Below are positions 47,279 through 55,409 of a DNA stretch of 64,000 bases, one piece after another. The notes under the pieces are model-generated. The model was given only the letters and a program-made list of their open reading frames with translations, was not told where the DNA came from and did no database searches. Origin of the DNA: Spongiibacter thalassae (GTDB lineage Bacteria > Pseudomonadota > Gammaproteobacteria > Pseudomonadales > Spongiibacteraceae); NCBI RefSeq assembly GCF_012272835.1, contig NZ_JAAWWK010000002.1, positions 711,451 to 775,450 of the forward strand. Reading direction: 5' to 3'. The translations under genes and the position numbers were made by a program. Every line of letters starts with the position of its first letter. Within the stretch, counting starts at the first letter, position 1.

Positions 47279-48238
47279 ATGAGTGACAGTATTATTACTC
47301 CGCCGACCTTCGACGATTTTGCCGAACTGGCGAGGGTGGAAGACTGGTCGTCGATATTTTCCGAAGCGCCGGAGGCGACACGGCTGTTTCATGGGCGGGG
47401 CCAGTGTTATCCCGGGTTGGAGTGGTTGACGGTCGATTATTTTTCGCCAGTGCTGTGGATCGTGCTGTATCGACAGCCACCGGAAGCATTTTGGGGGGAG
47501 TTTTGTCATCAGCTTAAAGCACGATTTGGCGGTGTTGTGGATGCGGCTCTGGTGCAACACCGCTATCTCCGTGGCAATGACTGTGAGCCGCTCTGGGGTG
47601 ATGTGCCCGATGAGATGTACGCTGTCGAGAACGGCCTGCGCTTTGAGCTGAGTCTGGGTGGGCAGCAGAATATTGGCTATTTCATGGATATGCAGCCCGC
47701 CCGCCGTTGGTTGGCGGAGCGGGCGGAAGGGGCGCGGCTACTTAATCTGTTTTCCTACACCTGTGCGTTTTCCGTTGCCGCCCACGCCGCCAGGGCCGAT
47801 GGCGTGGTCAATATCGACATGAGCAAGGCGGCCCTGCGTCGAGGCAAGCGCAACCATGAACTTAATGGGGTTGAGGAGGGCGACACCATCTATCTGGGAC
47901 ACGATATTTTCCGCTCCTGGGGACGGCTCCGTCGCGAAGGCCCCTTCGACATTGTGATCTGCGATCCGCCCTCGCGACAGCCGGGCAGCTTTGATGCGGC
48001 AAAGGACTACGCCCGCCTGGCGCGCAAACTGCCTGAACTGTGCCGTGAAGGGGGAGATATTCTGGCCTGCCTCAATTCTCCACTAATGCCCGAGCAGTTC
48101 CTGCGCGAGGTGATGGCGGCGGAGTGCCCGTCAGCGCGTCTGGTAGCGCGCCTGCCGGGGAGAGCAGATTTTCCCGACAAGAGCGCCGACGGCGCACTGA
48201 AAGTGCTGCACTATCGGCTTGAGGGCGAGACTAGCTGA
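47279..48238 (+). CDS. SAM-dependent methyltransferase, RlmI/RlmK-like
   Basis: From ATG at 47279 the 319-residue protein has an N-terminal EEHD-like segment (NGLRFELSLGGQQNIGYFMDMQPARRWLAE), the SAM motif LLNLFSYTCAFSVAAHAARA, and FDIVICDPPSRQPGSF with the DPP motif. This is the fold of rRNA cytosine-C5 methyltransferases, but the PUA domain is absent, so the target may differ. Its last eight bases overlap alaA on the other strand. Confidence 0.85.
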   Translation: MSDSIITPPTFDDFAELARVEDWSSIFSEAPEATRLFHGRGQCYPGLEWLTVDYFSPVLWIVLYRQPPEAFWGEFCHQLKARFGGVVDAALVQHRYLRGNDCEPLWGDVPDEMYAVENGLRFELSLGGQQNIGYFMDMQPARRWLAERAEGARLLNLFSYTCAFSVAAHAARADGVVNIDMSKAALRRGKRNHELNGVEEGDTIYLGHDIFRSWGRLRREGPFDIVICDPPSRQPGSFDAAKDYARLARKLPELCREGGDILACLNSPLMPEQFLREVMAAECPSARLVARLPGRADFPDKSADGALKVLHYRLEGETS

Positions 48239-49463
48239 CCGCGCGGAGTTTGCGACGGTAGCCCTTGAGGAAGTTGGCAAAGCGCTCGATCGCGTCGGCC
48301 AGGTCGAGCTTGTTGGGCAGGAAGACAATGCGGACATGGTCCGGGGTCGGCCAGTTAAAGCCGCTGCCCTGTACCAGCAGAATTTTCTCCTGATTGAGCA
48401 AATCCAGTACCAGCTGTTCGTCATTGGCCACCGGGTAAACCTCGGGGTCGAGCCTGGGAAACATATACAGTGCGCCCGCGGGCTTGGTGCAGCTGACGCC
48501 GGGAATGTCGTTGAGCATTTTCCAGGCGAGATCGCGCTGCTCAAGCAGCCTGCCGCCGGGAAGAATCAGCTCGTTGATACTTTGGTAGCCGCCGAGCGCG
48601 GTTTGAATCGCGTGCTGGGCAGGAACATTGGCGCACAGGCGCATCGAAGACAGCATATTAAGCCCTTCAATATAGTCTTCTGCCTGATCCTTGGCGCCGG
48701 ACACGATCATCCAGCCACTGCGGAAACCCGCCAGGCGATAGGCCTTGGACAGGCCGTTAAAGGTCAGGCACAGCACATTCTGATTCAAGCTGCCCAGGGG
48801 AATATGCACGGCATCGTCGTAGAGGATTTTGCTGTAAATCTCATCGGCGAATACCACCAGGCCAAATTCCTCGGCGATAGTCACCAGCTCGATCAGCATC
48901 TCCCGGCTATAAACTGCGCCGGTGGGGTTGTTCGGGTTGATAATGACAATTGCCCGGGTTTTGTCGGTGATCTTGCTGCGAATATCTTCCAGCGAGGGCT
49001 GCCAGTCGTTGTCTTCGTCGCAGAGGTAATGCACGGGTTTAGCGCCGCTCAGGGAGACCACTGCGGTCCACAGCGGGTAATCCGGTGCGGGAATCAAGAC
49101 TTCGTCGCCGATATTCAGCAGGGCCTGGGTTGCCATGGTAATCAGTTCACTGCAGCCGTTACCCAGGTAAATGTCATTGACTTCAACGCCGGGAATGCCC
49201 ACCTTCTGGCATTCCTGCATCACCGCCTTGCGCGCTGAATACAGACCTTTGGAGTCGCTGTAACCCTCGCTTTCCGGCAGCATATGAATCACGTCCTGGA
49301 TAATTTCGTCCGGGGCGTTAAAACCAAAGGGGGCCGGGTTGCCGATATTCAGCTTCAGAATACGGTAGCCTTCTTCTTCCAGTTCGTTCGCGCGCTGTAA
49401 CACCGGTCCGCGAATGTCGTAGCATACATCGCTGAGCTTACTGGACTTGTAGTAACGAGACAT
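48231..49463 (-). CDS. alaA: Alanine-synthesising aminotransferase AlaA
   Basis: The 410-residue class I aminotransferase has SDVCYDIRGPVLQRANELEEEGYRILKLNIGNPAPFGF, VIINPNNPTGAVYS, ADEIYSKILYDD and NGLSKAYRLAGFRSGWM with the PLP-binding Lys. This pattern is that of AlaA, the main glutamate-pyruvate aminotransferase in enteric and related bacteria. The C-terminal VRIVFLPN fits. It is a single gene. Confidence 0.95.
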   Translation of the reverse strand: MSRYYKSSKLSDVCYDIRGPVLQRANELEEEGYRILKLNIGNPAPFGFNAPDEIIQDVIHMLPESEGYSDSKGLYSARKAVMQECQKVGIPGVEVNDIYLGNGCSELITMATQALLNIGDEVLIPAPDYPLWTAVVSLSGAKPVHYLCDEDNDWQPSLEDIRSKITDKTRAIVIINPNNPTGAVYSREMLIELVTIAEEFGLVVFADEIYSKILYDDAVHIPLGSLNQNVLCLTFNGLSKAYRLAGFRSGWMIVSGAKDQAEDYIEGLNMLSSMRLCANVPAQHAIQTALGGYQSINELILPGGRLLEQRDLAWKMLNDIPGVSCTKPAGALYMFPRLDPEVYPVANDEQLVLDLLNQEKILLVQGSGFNWPTPDHVRIVFLPNKLDLADAIERFANFLKGYRRKLRAVS

Positions 49464-49595
49464 AATAGCCTTCTTGCAAACATGCTTGGGTTACCCGCGT
49501 TCACGTGCGGGCAGGGCAGTGTGCCGACGGAAAAAATCGTCGGCTATTCAGAAGCATAGTGTACCCTTTGGCAAACCGACAATGGAGTGATTTTG

Positions 49596-49994
49596 ATGGA
49601 AAAAGTCGTTAAAACAGCGGACGAGTGGCGGGAGCTTCTCGGTGCCGACGCCTACCACGTGTGCCGGGAGAAGGGCACCGAGCGCGCCTTTACCGGTGAG
49701 TATTACAACGAGCATTCTCCGGGCAAATATCTGTGTCGGTGTTGCGGAGAGGTGCTGTTCGATGCCGCCACCAAATACGACTCCGGCTCGGGTTGGCCCA
49801 GTTTCTATCAGCCGGTCGCGGAGGAGGTCGTTGCAGTAAACAGGGATACCAGTCACGGTATGGTGAGGGAAGAGGTGGTCTGCGCCCGCTGCGATGCCCA
49901 TCTTGGCCATGTGTTTCCCGATGGACCAGCGCCCACAGGGCTGCGTTACTGTATTAACTCCCTGTCGCTGTCACTGGATAAAGACGAAGATTGA
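49596..49994 (+). CDS. msrB: Peptide-methionine (R)-S-oxide reductase
   Basis: ATG at 49596 is eight bases after GGAG. The 132-residue protein has the zinc pairs CRCCGEVLF and [26 protein letters not shown], and RYCINSLSL with the catalytic Cys. It repairs oxidised Met residues. Divergent from alaA. Confidence 0.96.
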   Translation: MEKVVKTADEWRELLGADAYHVCREKGTERAFTGEYYNEHSPGKYLCRCCGEVLFDAATKYDSGSGWPSFYQPVAEEVVAVNRDTSHGMVREEVVCARCDAHLGHVFPDGPAPTGLRYCINSLSLSLDKDED

Positions 49995-50075
49995 CGAAAA
50001 TCTGTGCAGTTTGCGTAAAAAACAAACGGATTTAACTTAAATTTAAAATATTTCACCTCCGCGACAAAAAGCGAC

Positions 50076-50104
50076 TTGACGGGGGCGGCCTGGCTCCCTA
50101 AAAT
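50076..50104 (+). promoter_or_regulatory. Promoter of tRNA-Glu copy 1
   Basis: TTGACG (50076-50081), 17-base spacer, TAAAAT (50099-50104), then a GC-rich discriminator, typical of growth-rate-controlled stable RNA promoters. An AT-rich stretch just upstream (about 50028-50052) could act as an UP element. Confidence 0.88.
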
Positions 50105-50154
50105 TCGCGCCACTTTCAGGCAACAAGTGACTCGCGGCCTGAAAGGTTTGCGGC

Positions 50155-50230
50155 GTCCCCTTCGTCTAGTGGCCTAGGACACTGCCCTTTCACGGCAGTA
50201 ACAGGGGTTCGAGTCCCCTAGGGGACGCCA
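50155..50230 (+). tRNA. tRNA-Glu(TTC), copy 1
   Basis: GTCCCCT (50155-50161) pairs with AGGGGAC; the anticodon loop CTTTCAC between CTGCC and GGCAG reads TTC; GGTTCGAGTCC T-arm; CCA encoded. 76 bases. Confidence 0.98.
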
Positions 50231-50328
50231 TTTATTTCGCACTATCGGAGCTGACGGTCCGGTAATGCCGGGGAGAAGAAGCCATACTTTTCCCCAGCCG
50301 AATGCGGTTGATTTTGGCTATTCAGTCC

Positions 50329-50357
50329 TTGACGATGTCAGGGGAGATATCTAAAAT
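50329..50357 (+). promoter_or_regulatory. Promoter of tRNA-Glu copy 2
   Basis: TTGACG (50329-50334), 17-base spacer, TAAAAT (50352-50357), GC-rich discriminator. Same elements and spacing as copy 1 with a diverged spacer. Confidence 0.88.
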
Positions 50358-50400
50358 TGCCGCCGCTTTCAGCCGCTAACACGGTTGGGAGGTTTGCGGC

Positions 50401-50476
50401 GTCCCCTTCGTCTAGTGGCCTAGGACACTGCCCTTTCACGGCAGTAACAGGGGTTCGAGTCCCCTAGGGGACGCCA
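50401..50476 (+). tRNA. tRNA-Glu(TTC), copy 2
   Basis: Identical to copy 1 over all 76 bases. The 11 bases before it and about nine after are also conserved, so the repeat unit of 246 bases includes promoter and flanks. Confidence 0.98.
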
Positions 50477-50541
50477 TTTATTCAGCACTGTCGACGATGT
50501 GCGGCAAGGCGACTAAAGGCGTCAGACAGGTGTTAAGCCTG

Positions 50542-50570
50542 TTGACACGTGAATTTACCGGAATTATTAT
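50542..50570 (+). promoter_or_regulatory. Promoter of tRNA-Gly
   Basis: TTGACA (50542-50547), 17-base spacer, TATTAT (50565-50570), about 80 bases before the tRNA. Confidence 0.75.
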
Positions 50571-50648
50571 TCCGTGCCATAAAAGGCAGTAAATTCAAAA
50601 AGATAGTCAGGTGTAGCGCAGGTGTGTTCACCGGAAAAGTGTTAAAAC

Positions 50649-50724
50649 GCGGGATTAGCTCAGTTGGTAGAGCGGTACCTTGCCAAGGTACAGGTCGTCG
50701 GTTCGAACCCGATATCCCGCTCCA
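50649..50724 (+). tRNA. tRNA-Gly(GCC)
   Basis: GCGGGAT/ATCCCGC acceptor arms, loop TTGCCAA giving anticodon GCC, T-arm GGTTCGAACCC, encoded CCA. 76 bases; followed by a terminator. Confidence 0.98.
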
Positions 50725-50727
50725 AAT

Positions 50728-50760
50728 AAAAAACGAAGCTCTATAGCTTCGTTTTTTTTT
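50728..50760 (+). terminator. Terminator of the tRNA island
   Basis: AAAAAACGAAGCT (50728-50740), CTAT, AGCTTCGTTTTTT (50745-50757), then T. The symmetric A- and T-runs could serve both strands, including the gene ending at 50805. Confidence 0.95.
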
Positions 50761-50804
50761 GTCCGGAAAAAATGGATGCCAGCTCCGAGGGGAGTTGCGG
50801 GGCC

Positions 50805-51194
50805 TCAGTGGAGGCCAAAGGTTTGGGCGCGAAGATTGCGATAGAGACCGTCGTCGCCATCACTGCCGGCTTCATAGTAGCGCTCTTCCAGCAGCTGATA
50901 TTTGTCCAACTCCTCGTCGCTCAGATAGTGGAGGCAGTCGCCGCCAAAAAACCACAGCAGGTCGCGGTGCATTTGCGGGGTGATAAGCGGAAAGCTGGCG
51001 ACGATCTGACTCAGTAATGCCTGTCCCTCCTGGGCGCTGTCGGGGTCGCCGAGGGAAGACTGCAGAGTGCGCACCCGGTTGAGGAATTCTGCAGTATCGC
51101 TGCCCTCCGGTGCATAATCGCTCAGCTGGTTTACGCAGACCAGGCACAGTTCATCGTATAAATTCTGGTAGTATCGGTGTCGGCTTGTAGTCAC
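50805..51194 (-). CDS. Conserved hypothetical protein, possibly PA2817-like
   Basis: The 129-residue acidic, soluble protein has RHRYYQNLYDELCLVCVNQLSDYAPEGSDTAEFLNRVRTLQ, then FPLITPQMHRDLLWFFGGDCLHYLSDEELDKYQLLEERYYEA. The gene order with the next ABC pair recalls the PA2811-PA2817 area of Pseudomonas, where a hypothetical of this size occurs; the match is from memory of the family and is tentative. Function unknown. Confidence 0.65.
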   Translation of the reverse strand: MTTSRHRYYQNLYDELCLVCVNQLSDYAPEGSDTAEFLNRVRTLQSSLGDPDSAQEGQALLSQIVASFPLITPQMHRDLLWFFGGDCLHYLSDEELDKYQLLEERYYEAGSDGDDGLYRNLRAQTFGLH

Positions 51195-51300
51195 GGTAGG
51201 TCCAATCAGTGTTAACAGGCTTTAGTGTATTCGATCCGGCCACCGTGGCAAAATACGCCCCCGTGCTTTTCTGTCTGTTACATAATATTGGGAATTCATT

Positions 51301-52215
51301 ATGAGCAAAGCCCTGGAAATCAAGGGATTGCGCAAAACCTATGGCAATGGTTTCGAGGCTCTGAAGGGCATCGACCTCGATGTGAACGAAGGTGATTTTT
51401 TTGCCTTGCTCGGCCCGAATGGCGCGGGAAAGTCGACTACCATTGGCATTATCTGTTCACTGGTGAAAAAGACTTCCGGCGAAGTAAGGGTATTTGGTAA
51501 ATCGATTGACGATGACCTCGCCAATGCCAAAAAAGACATTGGCGTGGTGCCCCAGGAGTTCAATTTTTCCAGCTTTGAAACCGTGTGGGATATCGTTGTC
51601 AATCAGGCAGGCTATTACGGTCTGAGCCGTTCTCTCGCCGCTGAACGGGCCGAGGCCTATCTGAGGCAACTGGATCTGTGGGACAAGCGCAAGGTCGCCT
51701 CGCGCATGCTGTCGGGTGGGATGAAGCGTCGGTTGATGATCGCCCGGGCACTGGTACACGAGCCGCGCCTGCTGATACTCGACGAGCCGACGGCCGGGGT
51801 GGATATTGAGCTGCGCCGGTCGATGTGGACCTTTCTGGCAGATATTAACCGCCGCGGTACCACCATCATTCTGACTACCCACTACCTCGAAGAAGCCGAA
51901 AGTCTGTGCCGTAACATCGCCATTATTGACAGTGGCGAAATCGCGGAAAACACCAATATGAAGGCGCTGTTGAAACAGCTCCACCGGGAGGTGTTTATTC
52001 TCGATAGCACGGCGTGCCTGCCCGAGGCGCTGTCGCTGCCCGGTTATGCAGTGGAGCGAGTGGACGACCATATGCTGGAGGTGGCCTTGGAAAAGGGCGG
52101 TTCGCTGAACGAGGTGTTCCGCCTGCTTAGTGAGCAGGGCATTGAAATCAGCAGTATGCGTAATAAAGCCAACCGACTGGAAGAGCTGTTCGTGTCTCTT
52201 TTGGCAAAGAAGTAA
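51301..52215 (+). CDS. ABC-2 transporter ATP-binding protein
   Basis: The 304-residue subunit has Walker A GPNGAGKSTT, Q-loop VPQEFNF, signature LSGGMKRRL, Walker B LLILDEPTAGVD and switch His in LTTHYLEEAE. The C-terminal 90 residues form the accessory domain of DrrA/NatA-like exporters. It pairs with the permease 24 bases downstream. Substrate unknown. Confidence 0.93.
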   Translation: MSKALEIKGLRKTYGNGFEALKGIDLDVNEGDFFALLGPNGAGKSTTIGIICSLVKKTSGEVRVFGKSIDDDLANAKKDIGVVPQEFNFSSFETVWDIVVNQAGYYGLSRSLAAERAEAYLRQLDLWDKRKVASRMLSGGMKRRLMIARALVHEPRLLILDEPTAGVDIELRRSMWTFLADINRRGTTIILTTHYLEEAESLCRNIAIIDSGEIAENTNMKALLKQLHREVFILDSTACLPEALSLPGYAVERVDDHMLEVALEKGGSLNEVFRLLSEQGIEISSMRNKANRLEELFVSLLAKK

Positions 52216-52239
52216 CACCGACCAGAGGGATAAATCGAC

Positions 52240-53013
52240 ATGACCGCTGCAGAACAATGGATCGCCTTTGTCACCATCGTGCGCAAGGAAGTGCGTCGTT
52301 TTCTACGCATCTGGATGCAAACCCTGCTGCCTCCGGCCATCACAATGTCGCTGTATTTTGTGATATTCGGCACCTTGATTGGCTCGCGCATTGGCACAAT
52401 GGGTGGCTTCACCTATATGGAGTTCGTGGTTCCCGGACTGATTATGATGGCAGTGATTACCAATGCCTATTCCAACGTTGTGTCGTCCTTTTTCGGCGCC
52501 AAATTTCAGCGATTTGTTGAGGAAATTCTGGTCTCGCCCATGTCGAACAACACCGTGCTGTGGGGCTTTGTCCTCGGTGGTGTGGCCCGAGGCTTGCTGG
52601 TTGGCCTGATCGTGACGCTGTTGTCGCTGTTTTTCACCGACCTGAATATTCAGCATATCGGTGTCACCATAACTATTGTGCTGATGACCTCTGTCATGTT
52701 TTCGCTGGCGGGGTTTATTAACGCGGTGTTTGCCAATAATTTCGATGATGTCTCCATCGTGCCGGTGTTTGTGCTGACACCGCTGACCTACCTGGGAGGT
52801 GTATTTTACTCCATCGATATGCTGCCGGAGTTCTGGGCCGACGTGTCGCGGCTGAACCCCATGCTTTATATTGTTAATGCCTTCCGCTATGGCGTGCTCG
52901 GTGTATCAGACGTCAATATTGGTGTTGCCTTCGCGATGGTCGGGGTCTTTACGGTGCTGGCCTATGCCTACTGTATGTATTTGTTGCGCAGCGGCACGCG
53001 TCTGCGGCAGTAG
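52240..53013 (+). CDS. ABC-2 transporter permease
   Basis: The 257-residue protein has six predicted helices and the ABC-2 signature region NPMLYIVNAFRYGVLGVSD, plus PLTYLGGVFYSIDMLPEFW. It forms the membrane channel of the exporter with the preceding ATPase. It ends 12 bases before queF. Confidence 0.92.
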   Translation: MTAAEQWIAFVTIVRKEVRRFLRIWMQTLLPPAITMSLYFVIFGTLIGSRIGTMGGFTYMEFVVPGLIMMAVITNAYSNVVSSFFGAKFQRFVEEILVSPMSNNTVLWGFVLGGVARGLLVGLIVTLLSLFFTDLNIQHIGVTITIVLMTSVMFSLAGFINAVFANNFDDVSIVPVFVLTPLTYLGGVFYSIDMLPEFWADVSRLNPMLYIVNAFRYGVLGVSDVNIGVAFAMVGVFTVLAYAYCMYLLRSGTRLRQ

Positions 53014-53025
53014 GAGATACGAGTA

Positions 53026-53853
53026 ATGGAGCACATCAGTCACGGCCCGTTGGGGGAGAGTGTCAGCTACCCGGAGCAATACCGGCCGGAAATTCTCCAC
53101 CCGATTCCCCGTTTCACTGGGCGCGATATACTCGGTATTGGCGCGGTGTTGCCCTTCGACGGGGTAGATATCTGGAATGCCTATGAGCTGTCCTGGCTTA
53201 ATTCCCGGGGCAAGCCTCAGGTGGCCTGTGCGGAGTTTCGCTTTCCCGCATCTTCCAGCCATATTGTCGAGTCAAAGTCGTTCAAATTGTATCTCAACTC
53301 CTTTAACCAGCATCGCCTCGATAATGTAGAGTCTTTGCGGGAGGTGTTGGCCAAGGACCTGTCAGCGGCTTGTGGCGCCCCTGTTGAGGTGAGTGTGTAT
53401 ACCCCGGCTGGATGGGGCGAGGATTTGCCGTTGCAGTCCCTGTCGGGTGTGTGTCTTGACCGGCTTGATATCGACGTTGACTGCTATTCGCCAAATGCGG
53501 GGCTGCTGGCGTTGGCCGGCGGCAGTGGCCAGCAGCGCTATTTCAGTGATCTGCTGCGCTCTCGCTGTCCGGTCACTGCGCAGCCGGATTGGGCAAGTGT
53601 TGCTATCGAACTTAATGGCCCCATGCTCGACGAGGAGGGCTTGCTGCGTTACCTGATTGCCTTTCGTCAGAAGAACGACTTTCACGAGCAGTGCGTGGAA
53701 CAAATTTTCTGCGACATCATCAATCTGGCCGGAGACTGCGAATTGACCGTTTATGCTCGGTACCTGCGTCGAGGCGGTCTGGATATCAATCCCTGGCGCA
53801 GTAATTGCCGCCCGTCACTGCAGGCTGAAAACCTGCGACTGCCGCGGCAATAA
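53026..53853 (+). CDS. queF: NADPH-dependent 7-cyano-7-deazaguanine reductase
   Basis: The 275-residue protein is the long two-domain (YqcD-like) form. ESKSFKLYLNSFNQHR is the QueF motif, and RCPVTAQPDWASVAIELNGP contains the catalytic Cys and Asp. It reduces preQ0 to preQ1 in queuosine synthesis for tRNA wobble positions. Other queuosine genes are not in the window. Confidence 0.95.
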   Translation: MEHISHGPLGESVSYPEQYRPEILHPIPRFTGRDILGIGAVLPFDGVDIWNAYELSWLNSRGKPQVACAEFRFPASSSHIVESKSFKLYLNSFNQHRLDNVESLREVLAKDLSAACGAPVEVSVYTPAGWGEDLPLQSLSGVCLDRLDIDVDCYSPNAGLLALAGGSGQQRYFSDLLRSRCPVTAQPDWASVAIELNGPMLDEEGLLRYLIAFRQKNDFHEQCVEQIFCDIINLAGDCELTVYARYLRRGGLDINPWRSNCRPSLQAENLRLPRQ

Positions 53854-53864
53854 GCCGTTTTTTT
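53845..53864 (+). terminator. Probable terminator overlapping the queF stop
   Basis: CGGC-AATAA-GCCG followed by seven T; the loop contains the TAA stop. The stem is short. Confidence 0.5.
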
Positions 53865-53960
53865 CGCCATACGCGGAGTCCGGTAGGTAGTACAACGGAT
53901 AGCAAATGTGGCCGCGAAAGCGAACAATCAGGGCATGTTTTGTTGGTGGAAGAATATGCC

Positions 53961-54281
53961 ATGTTGGTCGCGAGTTATTTAATTGGGTACGACGATAACG
54001 GCGTTGTCGGGCATTTGGGGCTCGACCGGGCGTTTCCGACTCATCTTGAGGCGGCCGAGTTTGAACTGTGCGAGCGTGAAGGCACCCACGGCGGTGTGGC
54101 CTACGATCTGATGGTGATCTTTCCTTACGCAGAGTCTCCCCGGAATATGATTTGTCTGTTGGACCTGCCCCCTGCACTGGTGTCCTCTCTCGCCAACGGT
54201 GGCACGGTGCCCATCGTTGATTTTTCCTGCGGGCGCCTGCTGCGATGCAGTCTCGGGCAGGTCGTTGAGCGCTGCGCTTGA
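53961..54281 (+). CDS. Hypothetical protein, about 106 residues
   Basis: ATG at 53961 follows GGAAG at good distance; a TTG at 53940 is also open. The soluble, acidic protein has SYLIGYDDNGVVGHLGLDRAFPTHLEAAEFELCEREG and YDLMVIFPYAESPRNM. No family recognised, no membrane segment. Confidence 0.55.
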   Translation: MLVASYLIGYDDNGVVGHLGLDRAFPTHLEAAEFELCEREGTHGGVAYDLMVIFPYAESPRNMICLLDLPPALVSSLANGGTVPIVDFSCGRLLRCSLGQVVERCA

Positions 54282-54311
54282 GAGAGTGCTCTTATCTCAG
54301 AGGTTAGAGTT

Positions 54312-54542
54312 ATGTGGCAGCCCCGTATAAACCGGTGTAAACGTTATTCCATGCACGGCCCCGCATCGTCAGTGGTGCTTATTCCCGAGCAGGATAGGGT
54401 GGTCTACGGTGGAAATTTTGAAGCCCAGTTACCCAATGTTATTCGTCAGCGAGTAGAGCGCGATATGCGTAAAAGTGTTGATCTCAAGGTGATGGGTTAT
54501 CTGATGGTGTTGGGGAACCGCTATCGTCCTGCGAAGTCCTGA
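54312..54542 (+). CDS. Small basic hypothetical protein, 76 residues
   Basis: ATG at 54312 with AGAGGTTAG upstream. Rich in Arg/Lys (MWQPRINRCKRYSMHG, VIRQRVERDMRKSVDLKVMG). It could bind nucleic acid, but there is no recognised motif. The following 227 bases before the dUTPase hold no other feature I can support. Confidence 0.5.
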   Translation: MWQPRINRCKRYSMHGPASSVVLIPEQDRVVYGGNFEAQLPNVIRQRVERDMRKSVDLKVMGYLMVLGNRYRPAKS

Positions 54543-54769
54543 TTGACTGCCGATTTTATATCCGCGGTGCCTTGCGGTGAAATATACTGGCTTAATGCGG
54601 CAGGTACTCAGGGTAACCCCCAACTTTTTGCTGGATCAGGCTTGCCTCGCCGGAGTCCAAGGCAACACGTAACAGCCTGTCAGGCACCCTCCAAAAAACA
54701 CAAACCTTCTGTATCGCCTGCGTCCATGCTTGTATGATGGAGCCCATTTCTTTTGATCAGGAGCGGGCA

Positions 54770-55405
54770 GTGTCTCATCAACAATACCTTCAAGCCTTTA
54801 CCACCATGCTCGAAATGCAGGATCGGATGAACCAGCGCGTGCATCCCGAATGGCCTGCGCAGAACTTCGAGTGGTATCGCGCGGTGTGGATAGAATGCGC
54901 AGAGTTGATGGATCACCAGGGTTATAAATGGTGGAAAAAGCAGCACGCTGACATCGAACAGGTGCAAATGGAAGTGGTTGATATCTGGCACTTTGGTATG
55001 AGCGCCCTGATTCGTCCGGGCGTGGCGGCGGCGGAGATTGCTCAGGAAATGATCGATGAACTTGACGCGAGCCCGCGCCCCCATGCTGCGAATGTGTTGC
55101 TTGCCACCGAGGCCCTCGCCGCCGATGCGCTGTCGCGAAAAAGCTTTTCCGTTGTTGTGTTTCGGGATTTGCTGCACGCGGTGGATCTGGATTTTACCAG
55201 TCTGTACCGCCAATACGTGGGCAAGAACGTGCTCAACTTCTTCCGCCAGGATCACGGCTATAAAGACGGCAGCTACATCAAAATCTGGCAGGGACGTGAA
55301 GACAATGTCCACCTTGTCGAGGTGTTAGCCAGTCTGGACCCCTCTGCACAGGACTATGCCGATGCCGTCTATCGCGGGCTCAAGGCCCGCTACCCGGCGG
55401 TGTGA
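54770..55405 (+). CDS. Dimeric dUTPase (all-alpha NTP pyrophosphatase family)
   Basis: A GTG at 54770 is six bases after AGGAG; upstream ATGs at 54734 and 54737 lack a ribosome site. The 211-residue protein has the metal motifs IECAELMDHQGYKWWKK (ExxE-like) and VQMEVVDIWHFGMSAL (ExxD), with GREDNVHLVEVLA near the end, matching the dimeric dUTPase/dUDPase family of kinetoplastids, phages and some bacteria. It would remove dUTP; no trimeric dut gene is in the window. Confidence 0.85.
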   Translation: MSHQQYLQAFTTMLEMQDRMNQRVHPEWPAQNFEWYRAVWIECAELMDHQGYKWWKKQHADIEQVQMEVVDIWHFGMSALIRPGVAAAEIAQEMIDELDASPRPHAANVLLATEALAADALSRKSFSVVVFRDLLHAVDLDFTSLYRQYVGKNVLNFFRQDHGYKDGSYIKIWQGREDNVHLVEVLASLDPSAQDYADAVYRGLKARYPAV

Positions 55406-55409
55406 TACG

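Noticed and set aside
50549-50746. Open frames running through the tRNA genes
   Set aside because: They are explained by the tRNA genes and their promoters; no ribosome site and no protein-like sequence.
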